Shown here in pieces: positions 34,816 to 43,335 of a stretch of 64,000 nucleotides of DNA. Source of the stretch: Streptomyces canus. GTDB taxonomy: Bacteria > Actinomycetota > Actinomycetes > Streptomycetales > Streptomycetaceae. The DNA lies in the NCBI RefSeq assembly GCF_041435015.1, contig NZ_CP107989.1, positions 4,340,001 through 4,404,000 of the forward strand, in the 5' to 3' direction. The position numbers were made by a program, and so were the translations under genes. Position 1 is the first letter of the stretch, and every line of letters begins with the position of its first letter. Under the pieces are notes generated by a model that worked only from the letters and a program-made list of their open reading frames with translations, searched no databases and had not been told where the DNA came from.

Positions 34816-36143
34816 GCCTCGGTCACCTCGAAGCCCTGCTTCTTCATGTCGCCGAAGGTCTTCGACTGCACGGTGGCGAGGGCGGAGTCGAACTGGGACT
34901 CCTTCTTCGCCTTGGTGGCCTTGCCGAACGCGTCCTGGAAGGTGGTGTAGGCCGTGTTGACGTTGGGGCCCCAGGCCGCGGCGGCGGTGGTCGCGGCGAT
35001 CTCACCGGCGGTGGTGTAGAAGTCCGCCTGGTTCGAGAAGAACTCCGGCGTGGTCAGGACGTTCCCGGACTGGCCCTTCGTGGCGGCCGGGTAGATCGCG
35101 ACCTCCTTGACCAGGGCGGCCAGCGCCTCCGGGTCGGTGTTGAGCCAGGTGGCGAACTTGGCGGCGGCCTCGGCGTGCTGGGAGTCGGTGGAGACGCCGG
35201 TGGAGGAACCGCCCCAGCTGCCGGTGACGTTCTCGCCGGACTTCCACTGCGGCAGCGGTGCCATGCGCCACTTGCCCTTGGTGTCGGGGGCGGAGGAGAC
35301 CAGCACACCGGGCGCCCAGACGGCGGAGACCCAGGCCAGGTGGGTGCCCTTGTTGAGGGCGTTGTTCCAGGCCGGGGTGTACATCGGCTGGTTGTCGATG
35401 ACGCCCTCCTGCACGAGCCCGCCCCAGAACTCGGCGACCTGCTTGGTGGCGGCGTCGTCGATGCCGACGGTCCACTTGCCGGCCGAGTCGACGGTCCACC
35501 ACTTGCCGCCGGCCTGCTGGGCGAGGCCCGCGAACAGACCGGGGTCGTTGGAGGAGAACGTGGTCAAGTAGGCGTCCGGGACGGCCTTCTTGGCGGCGCG
35601 GGCGGTCTCGGCGAACTCTGTCCAGGTCTTCGGGACGGCCAGGCCGTGCTTCTTGAAGAGGTCCTCGCGGTAGTAGAACATCAGCGGCCCGGCGTCCTGC
35701 GGGATCGCGTAGAGCGCGTCCGTGCCGAGGGTGACCATGCCCCAAAGACCCTCGGCGAAGTCCGACTTGGTGTCGCCCGCGTACTTGGTGATGTCGGCCA
35801 GGACGTCGTTGGAGACCAGGGTCGGCAGGGACTGGTACTCGACCTGGATGAGGTCGGGGGCGTTGCCGGCCTTCTTCGCGGTGATCAGCTTGGAGACGAT
35901 CTCGCCGCCGCTGGCCTGCTTGGACACGGTCACCGTGATGTCCGGGTTCTTCTTGTTCCAGATCGCGGCGACCTTCTCCATGTTCGGAGCCCACGACCAG
36001 TAGGTCAGCTTGACCGGCCCGCCGCTCCCGCCGGAGTCCTTGTCGTCGGAACCGCCGCAGGCGGCGAGGGTGCTCGTGAGGCCGAGGGCTGCGGCCCCGG
36101 CAAGGATGCTGCGCCTGCTGATCTGGCGGCGGTTGATCGACAT
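34812..36143 (-). CDS. Sugar-binding lipoprotein of the galacto-oligosaccharide-type ABC importer
   Basis: A 443-residue extracellular solute-binding protein. The N-terminus has a twin-arginine-like RRSILAGAAAL followed by the lipobox LAAC (cysteine near residue 30), then a short Gly/Ser/Asp tether. VKLTYWSWAPNMEKVAAIWN starts the mature family-1 binding domain. ATG 36143 is preferred to the one two codons upstream because GGGGAG then lies 6 bases before the start. It is the first gene of the importer operon; upstream are strong palindromes shared with the galactanase gene. Confidence 0.9.
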   Translation of the reverse strand: MSINRRQISRRSILAGAAALGLTSTLAACGGSDDKDSGGSGGPVKLTYWSWAPNMEKVAAIWNKKNPDITVTVSKQASGGEIVSKLITAKKAGNAPDLIQVEYQSLPTLVSNDVLADITKYAGDTKSDFAEGLWGMVTLGTDALYAIPQDAGPLMFYYREDLFKKHGLAVPKTWTEFAETARAAKKAVPDAYLTTFSSNDPGLFAGLAQQAGGKWWTVDSAGKWTVGIDDAATKQVAEFWGGLVQEGVIDNQPMYTPAWNNALNKGTHLAWVSAVWAPGVLVSSAPDTKGKWRMAPLPQWKSGENVTGSWGGSSTGVSTDSQHAEAAAKFATWLNTDPEALAALVKEVAIYPAATKGQSGNVLTTPEFFSNQADFYTTAGEIAATTAAAAWGPNVNTAYTTFQDAFGKATKAKKESQFDSALATVQSKTFGDMKKQGFEVTEA

Positions 36144-36259
36144 CTTCATCTCCCCTGACTTGGAACCAGCCGTCCCGCACGTCCCGCGTACGCGGCAACC
36201 GCCGTGGGGGGAGGTTCTGCGGACGTGACCGAGAGGCTGTGCGCGAGGGCCGCGCGGCT

Positions 36260-36275
36260 CTGTGATCGTGCACAG
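36260..36275. promoter_or_regulatory. Operator candidate 1 of the galactan locus
   Basis: CTGTGATCGTGCACAG lies 117 bases upstream of the binding-protein gene. The identical 16-mer occurs in the opposite orientation at 36359-36374 (CTGTGCACGATCACAG). Each is partly palindromic (CTGTG and CACAG), a typical LacI-family site. Confidence 0.7.
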
Positions 36276-36358
36276 TAGAGAATTGTTTCGGCCCCTTGTC
36301 AATGGCGGGTGCGTGGGGTTACCTACTTGTTGCTCGCCGATGACAGGGGCGAGGGGAG

Positions 36359-36397
36359 CTGTGCACGATCACAGAAAATGAGGGTTTTCTGTGATCG
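36359..36397. promoter_or_regulatory. Operator candidate 2: overlapping palindromes upstream of GH53
   Basis: The inverted copy of the 16-mer (36359-36374) runs into a perfect 13-bp inverted repeat: CGATCACAGAAAA at 36366-36378 and TTTTCTGTGATCG at 36385-36397, with a tgaggg spacer. The A and T runs stand out in this GC-rich genome. This arrangement could hold two dimers or a tetramer of the LacI-type regulator and cover both divergent promoters. Confidence 0.75.
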
Positions 36398-36505
36398 TCA
36401 GGCGTTACGCCGACTCCCCTCGCCCCGCTCCCCGGCCCTCCCCCGGCCGCCGACGTCACCGCAGAGCCGGTATCCCCGTGACCGTCCGCGAAAGGACCCT
36501 TTGAC

Positions 36506-37690
36506 ATGCGCAGACGCAGTGTTCTCACCGCTGCCGGAGCCGCCGCGCTGGCCGTTCCGGCGCTGGGGGCGACCCAGGCCGTCGCCGCTCCCGGCGTGTC
36601 CCGCTCTTCCGGCTCTTCCGGCTCTTCCGGCTCTTCCGGCTCTTCCGGCGGCCGTCGCCTGAAGATCCGGGGCGTGGACATCTCCTCGCTGCCGAAGAAC
36701 GAGGACCACGGCGCCGTGTACCGCACGGCCGACGGCCGCCGCGAGGACCCGGTCCGCCTGCTCGCCCGGGCCGGCGTCACCCACGCCCGCCTCAAGGTGT
36801 GGGTGAACCCGGCCGACGGCTACAACAACAAGGCGCACATCCTGCCGCTCGCCCGTCGCCTCGAGCGGGCCGGGGTCGGCATCTGGATCGACTTCCACTA
36901 CTCGGACAGCTGGGCCGACCCCGCCCACCAGACCAAGCCCGCCGCCTGGGCGGACCTGGACGTGGCGGGCCTGACGCGCGCGGTGTACGACCACACGGCC
37001 GACGTCCTGGGAGCGCTGAAGCGGCAGGGCACCCCGGCTCAACTCGTGCAGATCGGCAACGAGTTGAACGGCGGTCTGATCTGGCCCGAGGGCAACTGGG
37101 AGCACTTCGACACCATGACCGCCTTGCTCAAGGCCGGTCTGAGCGCGGCCCGCGACACCACCCCGCGGATCCGCACGATCCTGCACCTGGCGAACGGCGG
37201 CGACAACGGGCTGTACCGCTGGTGGTTCGACAACATGGTGGCGTACGGCGTCGACTTCGACATCATCGGGCTCTCCTACTACCCGTTCTGGCACGGCCCG
37301 ATGGCCGACGTGGCCGCCAATATGGCGGACATCACCGCGCGTTACGGCAAGCCGTGCGTGATAGCCGAGACGGCGTACCCGTTCACGCTGGAGAGCGAGG
37401 ACGACGTCAACGACATCCTGAACGACCCCTCACAGCTGACCGAGGGCTTCCCCGCCACGCCTGCGGGCCAGGCCGCGTGGCTGCGCGCGGTGGCCGACCT
37501 CGCGGCCGGTGTACCGGACGGGCAGGGACTGGGCTACTGCTGCTGGGAGGGCCTGTGGACCTACCGCGCGGGCAGCGGCTGGGACCCGACGGACCCCTCC
37601 TCGGGCAACGCGTGGGAGAACCTGGCGCTGTTCGACTTCCAGGACCGGGCGCTGCCGGGGCTGCGGACGCTGGGGCGCTACCGGTCGTAG
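36506..37690 (+). CDS. GH53 arabinogalactan endo-beta-1,4-galactanase
   Basis: A 394-residue secreted glycoside hydrolase. MRRRSVLTAAGAAAL is a Tat-type signal, then a (Ser-Ser-Gly) linker encoded by tcttccggc repeats at 36605-36650, then the GH53 barrel from about residue 52 (KIRGVDISSLPKNEDHG). Acid/base Glu186 is in VQIGNELNGG and the nucleophile Glu288 in CVIAETAYPF; LKVWVNPADGYNN is also a family hallmark. It cuts beta-1,4-galactan side chains of pectin, and the divergent importer takes up the products. No GH42 beta-galactosidase is adjacent, so final cleavage must rely on a gene elsewhere. Confidence 0.93.
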   Translation: MRRRSVLTAAGAAALAVPALGATQAVAAPGVSRSSGSSGSSGSSGSSGGRRLKIRGVDISSLPKNEDHGAVYRTADGRREDPVRLLARAGVTHARLKVWVNPADGYNNKAHILPLARRLERAGVGIWIDFHYSDSWADPAHQTKPAAWADLDVAGLTRAVYDHTADVLGALKRQGTPAQLVQIGNELNGGLIWPEGNWEHFDTMTALLKAGLSAARDTTPRIRTILHLANGGDNGLYRWWFDNMVAYGVDFDIIGLSYYPFWHGPMADVAANMADITARYGKPCVIAETAYPFTLESEDDVNDILNDPSQLTEGFPATPAGQAAWLRAVADLAAGVPDGQGLGYCCWEGLWTYRAGSGWDPTDPSSGNAWENLALFDFQDRALPGLRTLGRYRS

Positions 37691-37814
37691 GACGCGCCGC
37701 CAGGTGGAGTGGGCTACACCCCGCATACGCCGGGCAGCTCCCTCGTGGCGGTGGGCGGGCGACGGAATCGTGGACGGCATCGAATCCCGCCCCGAGAAAG
37801 GGTTGGCCACTGCC

Positions 37815-38213
37815 ATGCGCCGTTGCCTCACCATCGCCACCGCCCTGACCGCCGTCGCCCTCACCGCCGTCCTCTCCACCGGCTGCGACCCCGAGGACGT
37901 GGACAACTCCCTGGACTGCGTGTCGAACGCCGACACGATCGCCGACAGCGTCAAGGCCATCCACGAGGCCGGCTGGGACGCGGTGAACGACCCCTCGAAG
38001 ACCGCCGCATCCATCGCCACGATCGACAAGAACGTCGACGAGATCAACAAGGCCCGGGACGACGCGGCCGGCGGCAAGGTCGACCAGGCCGTCAAGGACC
38101 TCGACCAGGCGATCGAGGACTACAACAAGTCCGTCCTCGACGGAGACACCCACCCGGACACCGGCAGGATCGACGCGGCGGCCGACCGGCTGAAGGACGT
38201 CTGCACGTCGTGA
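37815..38213 (+). CDS. Small secreted lipoprotein of unknown function
   Basis: A 132-residue protein with a lipoprotein signal (RRCLTIATALTAVALTAVL) and lipobox LSTGC (Cys near residue 24). The mature ~108 residues are acidic and helical, with no further pattern beyond a possible four-helix arrangement (ADTIADSVKAIHEAGWDAV, VDEINKARDDAAGGKVDQ, VKDLDQAIEDYNKSV). GAAAGGG lies 13 bases upstream of the ATG. It resembles short Streptomyces surface lipoproteins that I cannot name more closely. Confidence 0.75.
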   Translation: MRRCLTIATALTAVALTAVLSTGCDPEDVDNSLDCVSNADTIADSVKAIHEAGWDAVNDPSKTAASIATIDKNVDEINKARDDAAGGKVDQAVKDLDQAIEDYNKSVLDGDTHPDTGRIDAAADRLKDVCTS

Positions 38214-38220
38214 GGCCGGC

Positions 38221-38288
38221 CGTGGGCCGCCGCCAGGTGCGGGGCGATCGTCTGCCCTCGTGAGCTACCCGTGGGCCGCCGCCAGGTG
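38221..38288. repeat. 19-bp direct repeat around the oxidoreductase stop codon
   Basis: CGTGGGCCGCCGCCAGGTG occurs at 38221-38239 and again at 38270-38288. The second copy is the last codons (LAAAHG) of the minus-strand FAD gene, so a short piece of the 3' end appears duplicated downstream. Confidence 0.7.
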
Positions 38289-39467
38289 GCGGGCGAGCCT
38301 CGGGGAGGCGAATTCGGTGCCGCACACGAAGCGCATCACCGGGCCGTAGGACGCCGCCGCCGGCAGGCCGGTGAAGTACAGGCCCGGTACGGAGGAGACA
38401 TATCCGGCGCCGAGCCTGGGCGTGCCCCGGCTGACGGCGAGCGCGGTGCGCAGTTCATGCCCGAGGAAGTCCATCGCGGCGAGGTCGACGCGGTAGCCGG
38501 TGGCCGCGATGACGTGGTCGGCGGCGAGGCGGTCCATGGTCCCGGTGCCGGTGAGGACCTCCAGGCTGGGGTGTCCCTCCGATGTGTCCGCCGTGAGGAT
38601 GCGGTCCACCTCGGTGACCCGCACCTTCCCCTCGAAGCGGTCGCGCAGCCACCACGCGCCGAGCGGACCGAGGACCCGTCGGACCAGGAAGTGGCGGGTG
38701 CCGGCCGGGAGGTGGCGGTAGGGGTGCGGGTAGTAGGTCAGGGCCCACAGCGACCAGGCCCGGCCGAAGGGCGACTCGGGGCGCAGCCTGGGCTGCTGCC
38801 ACGGCGGTGCGCCGAAGGCCACGCTGCCGCGGCCGCGGGCGACCACCCTGACCTGCGCGCCCGCCTCCGCCGCCAGGGCGGCCGTCTCCAGCGCCGACTG
38901 GCCGGCGCCGACGACGATCAGCTCCTTGCCGGAGTAGCGGGTGAGGTCGTGGTGCTGGGAGCTGTGGGAGACCGGGCCGGTCGGGGCGGGTCCGTCGGGT
39001 GCGGCGGCGGCCAGCTCCGGGGGCAGGTGGGAGAGGCCCGACAGACCGGTGGCGACGACGACAGCCCGCGCGGTGAACGACTCCCCCGAGTCGAGCTTGA
39101 GCTGGAAACCCCCCTGCTCGCTCCGGTCCACGGACACCACCCGCACCTGCTCCAGCTCGGGCACCAGCTTCTGCTGGAACCACTGGCCGTACGCGATGAA
39201 GGTCTCCACGGGGACGATGTCCTCGTCCGTCACCAGCCGGGGGATCCCGGCGGCGTCGCAGTAGTCGACGAGGGTGTGCCCGGGCTGGGGCGCGTCGAGG
39301 CTGGAGGCGGCCGGGGTGGACTTGAGGAGCATCCCCGCGGGCATGTGGTCGCGCCAGCTGACCATGGGGTCGCCGAAGACGCGCACGGGTATGCCGCGCG
39401 CCCGCAGATGGGCGGCGGTCGACAGGCCGAACGGCCCAGCGCCGATGACTGCTACCGGATGGATCAC
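38265..39467 (-). CDS. FAD-dependent oxidoreductase (flavin monooxygenase-like)
   Basis: A 400-residue two-dinucleotide-domain flavoprotein. The FAD motif is VAVIGAGPFGLSTAAHLRAR (residues 5-24); a second Rossmann motif, VVGAGQSALETAALAAEAGA near residue 185, binds NAD(P)H. HVIAATGYRVDLAAMDFL is the ATG-type motif of Baeyer-Villiger/FMO relatives, but FxGxxxHxxxWP is not seen. Its substrate is unknown. It lies 47 bases downstream of an ATP-grasp ligase gene on the same strand and is probably co-transcribed, hinting at a small peptide- or amide-modifying pathway. Confidence 0.83.
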   Translation of the reverse strand: MIHPVAVIGAGPFGLSTAAHLRARGIPVRVFGDPMVSWRDHMPAGMLLKSTPAASSLDAPQPGHTLVDYCDAAGIPRLVTDEDIVPVETFIAYGQWFQQKLVPELEQVRVVSVDRSEQGGFQLKLDSGESFTARAVVVATGLSGLSHLPPELAAAAPDGPAPTGPVSHSSQHHDLTRYSGKELIVVGAGQSALETAALAAEAGAQVRVVARGRGSVAFGAPPWQQPRLRPESPFGRAWSLWALTYYPHPYRHLPAGTRHFLVRRVLGPLGAWWLRDRFEGKVRVTEVDRILTADTSEGHPSLEVLTGTGTMDRLAADHVIAATGYRVDLAAMDFLGHELRTALAVSRGTPRLGAGYVSSVPGLYFTGLPAAASYGPVMRFVCGTEFASPRLARHLAAAHG

Positions 39468-39514
39468 GAAGTCCCTCCCCAGGACGTCACTTCGTCACTT
39501 CGTGGTGGAGCTGT

Positions 39515-40774
39515 TCAGCTGGTCGCGCTGCCGCGGCGGTTGGCCCGCCACAGCTGGTGGAGATGCTTGGCGCCCGGCCGCACGAAGCGCCCGAGCATCG
39601 TGAGGAACGGCAGCGGGTCGTCACCCGCGAACCAGGCCAGCTCGGTCCCGCTGGGCCGCTTCGGCGCGTGCGGTGTCGTATAGCCGCTGCGGCGGTAGGC
39701 GAGCAGGGCGGGCAGGTCGATGTTCTCCACGACATAGCGGTGGCCCGCCCGCTGTTCCCCCTCCGGAACGGCACGTCCGGTCAGGTCCAGGTGCATGGCG
39801 CGGACGACGTCCACCGCCGACTCGCTCTCGAAGAGCCGGAACTGGGCGCCCATGCGTGGATTGAAGTCCAGCAGTTTGTACTGACCGTCGCGCCGGTCGA
39901 AGCGCAGGTCGAGGTCGATGATGCCGGTGTAGCCGATCTGTTTGATGAAACGTGCGGCGAGGTCCGCGAGTTCCGGGTTGTCGACGACGTACGCGTTGGC
40001 CGTCATGCCCGCGTGCGGCGGCCAGGAACGCACCTTGACGCCGGTGAACAGGGCCAGCGGTGTGGAGTTGCGGTCGAAGTAGGCGTGCACGATCCAGTCC
40101 TCGGCCTCCTCTCGCGGCAGGTACTCCTGGAGGATCACCCCGGGCCGCTCACCCCAGTCACGGGCGAGGGCGAGCAGCCCTTCACGGGTGGCGATGCGCG
40201 TGGTGCCGTTCACCGCGGGCCGCCGGCGCCGTACGAACGCCTCGCGGTTCTTGGCCACCACCGGGAAACGGGCCTTCTCGGCGAAGTCCACGATGTCGTC
40301 GTACGACTGCGGGAAGGAGGCCTCCGGGCTCGCGATCCCGTGTTCCACGCACAGTTCGTGCAGGCCCTGTTTGCTGGCCAGCCGGCGGGGCAGGCCGGGC
40401 TCCACGCGCGGGAAGAGGAAACGGCCGAGGAGGTCGCTCTGATGCTCGGCGATCAGAACCGCCGCCTCCTCGTCGGTCGGTACCAGCACGGCGGGGCGGC
40501 CGATGCGGCGCCCGATCCGGATCAGTCCCTCGATCAGCCGGCCCGGGTCCTCGGTGCCGGTCGTCGGCCAGACGAACGCGCGGGTGAGGTACCGGGAGGC
40601 GGCCGCGGGCGTGTAGCGGTCCTCCGTGATGGCGTACATGGGCACGCCGAGGCGGCCCAGAGTGCGGATCGCGCCGACTCCGCCGTGGTGCAGCGGGTAG
40701 TCGCCGAACTTGACGATCAGGGCCGGTACCTCACGATCGGCCTCGAATGGCACATTGCTCGCGCTCCTGGCCAC
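39515..40774 (-). CDS. ATP-grasp ligase-like protein
   Basis: A 419-residue ATP-grasp enzyme. Residues 1-110 form the N-terminal Rossmann-like part (VPALIVKFGDYPLHHGG, VLVPTDEEAAVLIAEH). The ATP-grasp core follows, with FPVVAKNREAFVRRRRP, GVILQEYLPREEAEDW and the metal-binding KLLDFNPRMGAQFRLFE. Relatives include D-aspartate ligases and carboxylate-amine ligases of natural-product pathways, so it probably joins a carboxylate to an amine. GTG 40774 is the only reasonable start. It is divergent from fumarylacetoacetase and coupled to an FAD enzyme. Confidence 0.82.
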   Translation of the reverse strand: MARSASNVPFEADREVPALIVKFGDYPLHHGGVGAIRTLGRLGVPMYAITEDRYTPAAASRYLTRAFVWPTTGTEDPGRLIEGLIRIGRRIGRPAVLVPTDEEAAVLIAEHQSDLLGRFLFPRVEPGLPRRLASKQGLHELCVEHGIASPEASFPQSYDDIVDFAEKARFPVVAKNREAFVRRRRPAVNGTTRIATREGLLALARDWGERPGVILQEYLPREEAEDWIVHAYFDRNSTPLALFTGVKVRSWPPHAGMTANAYVVDNPELADLAARFIKQIGYTGIIDLDLRFDRRDGQYKLLDFNPRMGAQFRLFESESAVDVVRAMHLDLTGRAVPEGEQRAGHRYVVENIDLPALLAYRRSGYTTPHAPKRPSGTELAWFAGDDPLPFLTMLGRFVRPGAKHLHQLWRANRRGSATS

Positions 40775-40863
40775 GGTCCCCCCACGCGTCCCCCAACGGA
40801 CGCGACCCCACCCATCCCGTCCGTACTCGCAAAGGACGCTAAGCCGGAATGGAAGCCTCCGAG

Positions 40864-40880
40864 TGTCCCGTAACAGGACA
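40864..40880. promoter_or_regulatory. Short dyad in the ATP-grasp / fumarylacetoacetase gap
   Basis: TGTCC and GGACA pair around cgtaaca, in a locally less GC-rich 40-base stretch midway in the 226-base divergent gap. It may be an operator. Other sequence in the gap shows no clear signal. Confidence 0.3.
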
Positions 40881-41000
40881 TTGCGAACTCTTTAGTCACC
40901 TTGCTGTCCCTGGAGGCACTGCCGCGACAGGCGACTCGGACGTAACGTGTGCCGCGACCACCTGCACCGCACGGCATGCGCGAGAGTGAGGCAGCACCTC

Positions 41001-42236
41001 ATGCCCCCCTTCGATGTCCCCTTCGACGTGCCCGAGGGCGACCCCTTCGGCCCGCACAACCTTCCGTACGGAGTGTTCTCGCCGCCGGGTTCGTCCGACC
41101 GGACCGTCGGCGTCCGCCTCGGTGACCACGTCCTCGACGCGGGCGCGGCGGCCGCCGCCCTCGGTTCCCCGTACGTCTCCCTGCTCGCCCGGCCCTCCCT
41201 GGGCCCGCTCCTCGCCGCCGGCCGCACGGCCTGGTCGGACGTGCGGCGGGCGCTCACCGCGTGGGTGACCGTGCCGGCGCACCAGGAGGCCGTCGCGGGG
41301 TTCTTCCACCCGCTGTCGTCGGTCGACCTCCATCTCCCCTTCGAGGTCGCGGACTACGTCGACTTCTACGCCTCCGAGAACCACGCGCGCAACGTCGGCC
41401 AGATGTTCCGGCCCGACGCCGCCGACTCCCTGACCCCCAACTGGAAGCACCTGCCGATCGGGTACCACGGGCGCGCGGGCACGGTGGTGGTGTCGGGGAC
41501 GGATGTCGTACGGCCGTCGGGGCAGCGGAAGGCCCCCTCCGACGCCTCTCCCGTCTTCGGGCCGTCCGTGCGGCTCGACATCGAGGCGGAGGTCGGTTTC
41601 GTGGTCGGGACGCCCTCGGAGCTGGGCCGGCCGGTCGCGCTCGGCGACTTCCGGGAGCACGTCTTCGGGCTGTGCCTGCTCAACGACTGGTCCGCGCGGG
41701 ACATCCAGGCCTGGGAGTACGTCCCTCTCGGCCCGTTCCTCGGCAAGTCCTTCGCCACGTCGGTGTCGGCGTGGATCACCCCGCTGGACGCGCTGGAGGA
41801 GGCGCGGGTGGCACCGCCGGAGCGGACGCACGAGCTGCTGCCGTATCTGGACGACACCGCTTCCGACGTGGAACCGGGCGGTTACGACCTGCGGATCTCC
41901 GTCGCGGTCAACGGCCACGTGGTGTCGGAGCCGCCGTTCTCCACCATGTACTGGACGGCGGCCCAGCAGTTGGCTCACATGACGGTGAACGGGGCGTCGC
42001 TGAGGACGGGTGACCTGTACGGCTCGGGAACGGTGAGCGGGCCCTCGGCGGGCGAGCGGGGGTCGCTGCTGGAGCTGACCTGGAACGGCCGGGACGCGCT
42101 CGAACTCCCCGACGGGAAGCGGACGTTCCTGGAGGACGGGGACCTCGTGACGCTGTCGGCGTGGGCTCCCGGTCCGGGCGGGGTCCGAGTGGGGCTGGGG
42201 GAAGTGGCGGGACGCGTGGTGCCCCGGGTGGTGTGA
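41001..42236 (+). CDS. fahA: Fumarylacetoacetase
   Basis: A 411-residue enzyme that splits fumarylacetoacetate into fumarate and acetoacetate, the last step of tyrosine and homogentisate degradation. The N-terminal ~100 residues are the SH3-like FAH domain (NLPYGVFSPPGSSDRTVGV). The catalytic domain contains VADYVDFYASENHARNVGQM (metal Asp and catalytic His), YHGRAGTVVVSGTDVVRP, DIEAEVGFVVG and LLNDWSARDIQAWEYVPLGP. Length and motifs are normal. ATG 41001 has only a weak GAGG upstream. The gene stands alone; homogentisate dioxygenase is not nearby. Confidence 0.95.
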   Translation: MPPFDVPFDVPEGDPFGPHNLPYGVFSPPGSSDRTVGVRLGDHVLDAGAAAAALGSPYVSLLARPSLGPLLAAGRTAWSDVRRALTAWVTVPAHQEAVAGFFHPLSSVDLHLPFEVADYVDFYASENHARNVGQMFRPDAADSLTPNWKHLPIGYHGRAGTVVVSGTDVVRPSGQRKAPSDASPVFGPSVRLDIEAEVGFVVGTPSELGRPVALGDFREHVFGLCLLNDWSARDIQAWEYVPLGPFLGKSFATSVSAWITPLDALEEARVAPPERTHELLPYLDDTASDVEPGGYDLRISVAVNGHVVSEPPFSTMYWTAAQQLAHMTVNGASLRTGDLYGSGTVSGPSAGERGSLLELTWNGRDALELPDGKRTFLEDGDLVTLSAWAPGPGGVRVGLGEVAGRVVPRVV

Positions 42237-42390
42237 GGCGTCCGGTGCTGTTCGAGTCCTGCCGCAGGGCGTCCGCTCACGGCATACTGGCGGCGGGCGG
42301 CATACGTGGGACGACGTACCGACCGCCCCGCAGCACCTCACCACCCAGCCCCACCTTCCCTGTCTCCGATCAGGATGCGGAGCCCGTGGC

Positions 42391-43332
42391 ATGACTCTCT
42401 GCCTGCTCCTGCTGAGCACCGTCGCCGTAGCGGCCGCCGTGCCGGTGCCGCGTGCGCTCACCCGGTCCGCGTGGCCCGAACGGGAACCGGTGGTCGGGCT
42501 GTGGGTGTGGCAGTGCCTGGTCGCCACGGTGCTGCTGTGCTGCCTGACGGCGCTGGTGCTGGGGGCGGCGGCGGTCTTCCACACGGTCCGCGACCATGTG
42601 TTCGCCCCGGCGCCGCCGGCCGTGACCGCGGCGTACGACCTCTCGGCGGCGCCGGTCTGGGCGGTCGCCCTGACCCTGCTGCTGGCGGGCGGGGCCGCGT
42701 GGACCACGGCGATGCTGGCCCGTGAACTGGTCGAGGCCCGTCGGCGCCAGGGGCTCGCCCGTGAGCATCTGCGGGAGCGGGCGCCGGATCTGCCGGCCGG
42801 GCTGGGCGCTGTCGCGCGCGGTCCACTGCTGGTGCTGGAGGACGAGTATCCGGATGCCTGGTGGATGCCGGGCAATCCGCCGCAGCTGATCGTGACGACC
42901 GGTGCGCTGCACCGGCTGACCGATCACCAACTGGACGCCGTCCTCACCCACGAGCGCGGGCATGCGCGGGCCCGCCACGACTGGCTGCTCCATCTGTCGA
43001 CCGCGCTGGCCACGGGTTTTCCCCGGGTGCCGCTCTTCGCCCACTTCTGCGACCAGACGCACCGCTTGGTGGAACTGGCGGCGGACGACACGGCGTCGCG
43101 GCGGTGCGGTCACTTGACGACGGCGTTGGCGCTGATCGAGCTGAACCAGCATCGGGGCGTGCTGTCGTGCTCCTCCAGTCACCGGTTGCTGGGTGAGCGG
43201 GTGGACCGTCTGCTGGAGCCGCCGCCGCGGTTGCTGCGCCGACAGCGGGCGCTTACGTCTGCGACGGCGGCGCTGGTGCCGTTGCTGCCCCTGCTGATCG
43301 TCTTCGGACCGGGGTTGTCGGCGCTGGTGTAG
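42391..43332 (+). CDS. M56-family (BlaR1-like) membrane metalloprotease
   Basis: A 313-residue membrane protein. Helices near residues 5-20, 40-62 and 87-110 precede a cytoplasmic zinc-protease domain with HERGH at 187-191 in LDAVLTHERGHARARHD and a downstream Glu in VELAADDTA; a last helix ends the protein. Unlike BlaR1 it has no penicillin-binding sensor domain. In Streptomyces such genes normally follow a BlaI/MecI-type repressor gene; none is adjacent here, the upstream gene being fumarylacetoacetase. It probably relays a membrane signal by cleaving a regulator encoded elsewhere. Confidence 0.85.
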   Translation: MTLCLLLLSTVAVAAAVPVPRALTRSAWPEREPVVGLWVWQCLVATVLLCCLTALVLGAAAVFHTVRDHVFAPAPPAVTAAYDLSAAPVWAVALTLLLAGGAAWTTAMLARELVEARRRQGLAREHLRERAPDLPAGLGAVARGPLLVLEDEYPDAWWMPGNPPQLIVTTGALHRLTDHQLDAVLTHERGHARARHDWLLHLSTALATGFPRVPLFAHFCDQTHRLVELAADDTASRRCGHLTTALALIELNQHRGVLSCSSSHRLLGERVDRLLEPPPRLLRRQRALTSATAALVPLLPLLIVFGPGLSALV

Positions 43333-43335
43333 TGG

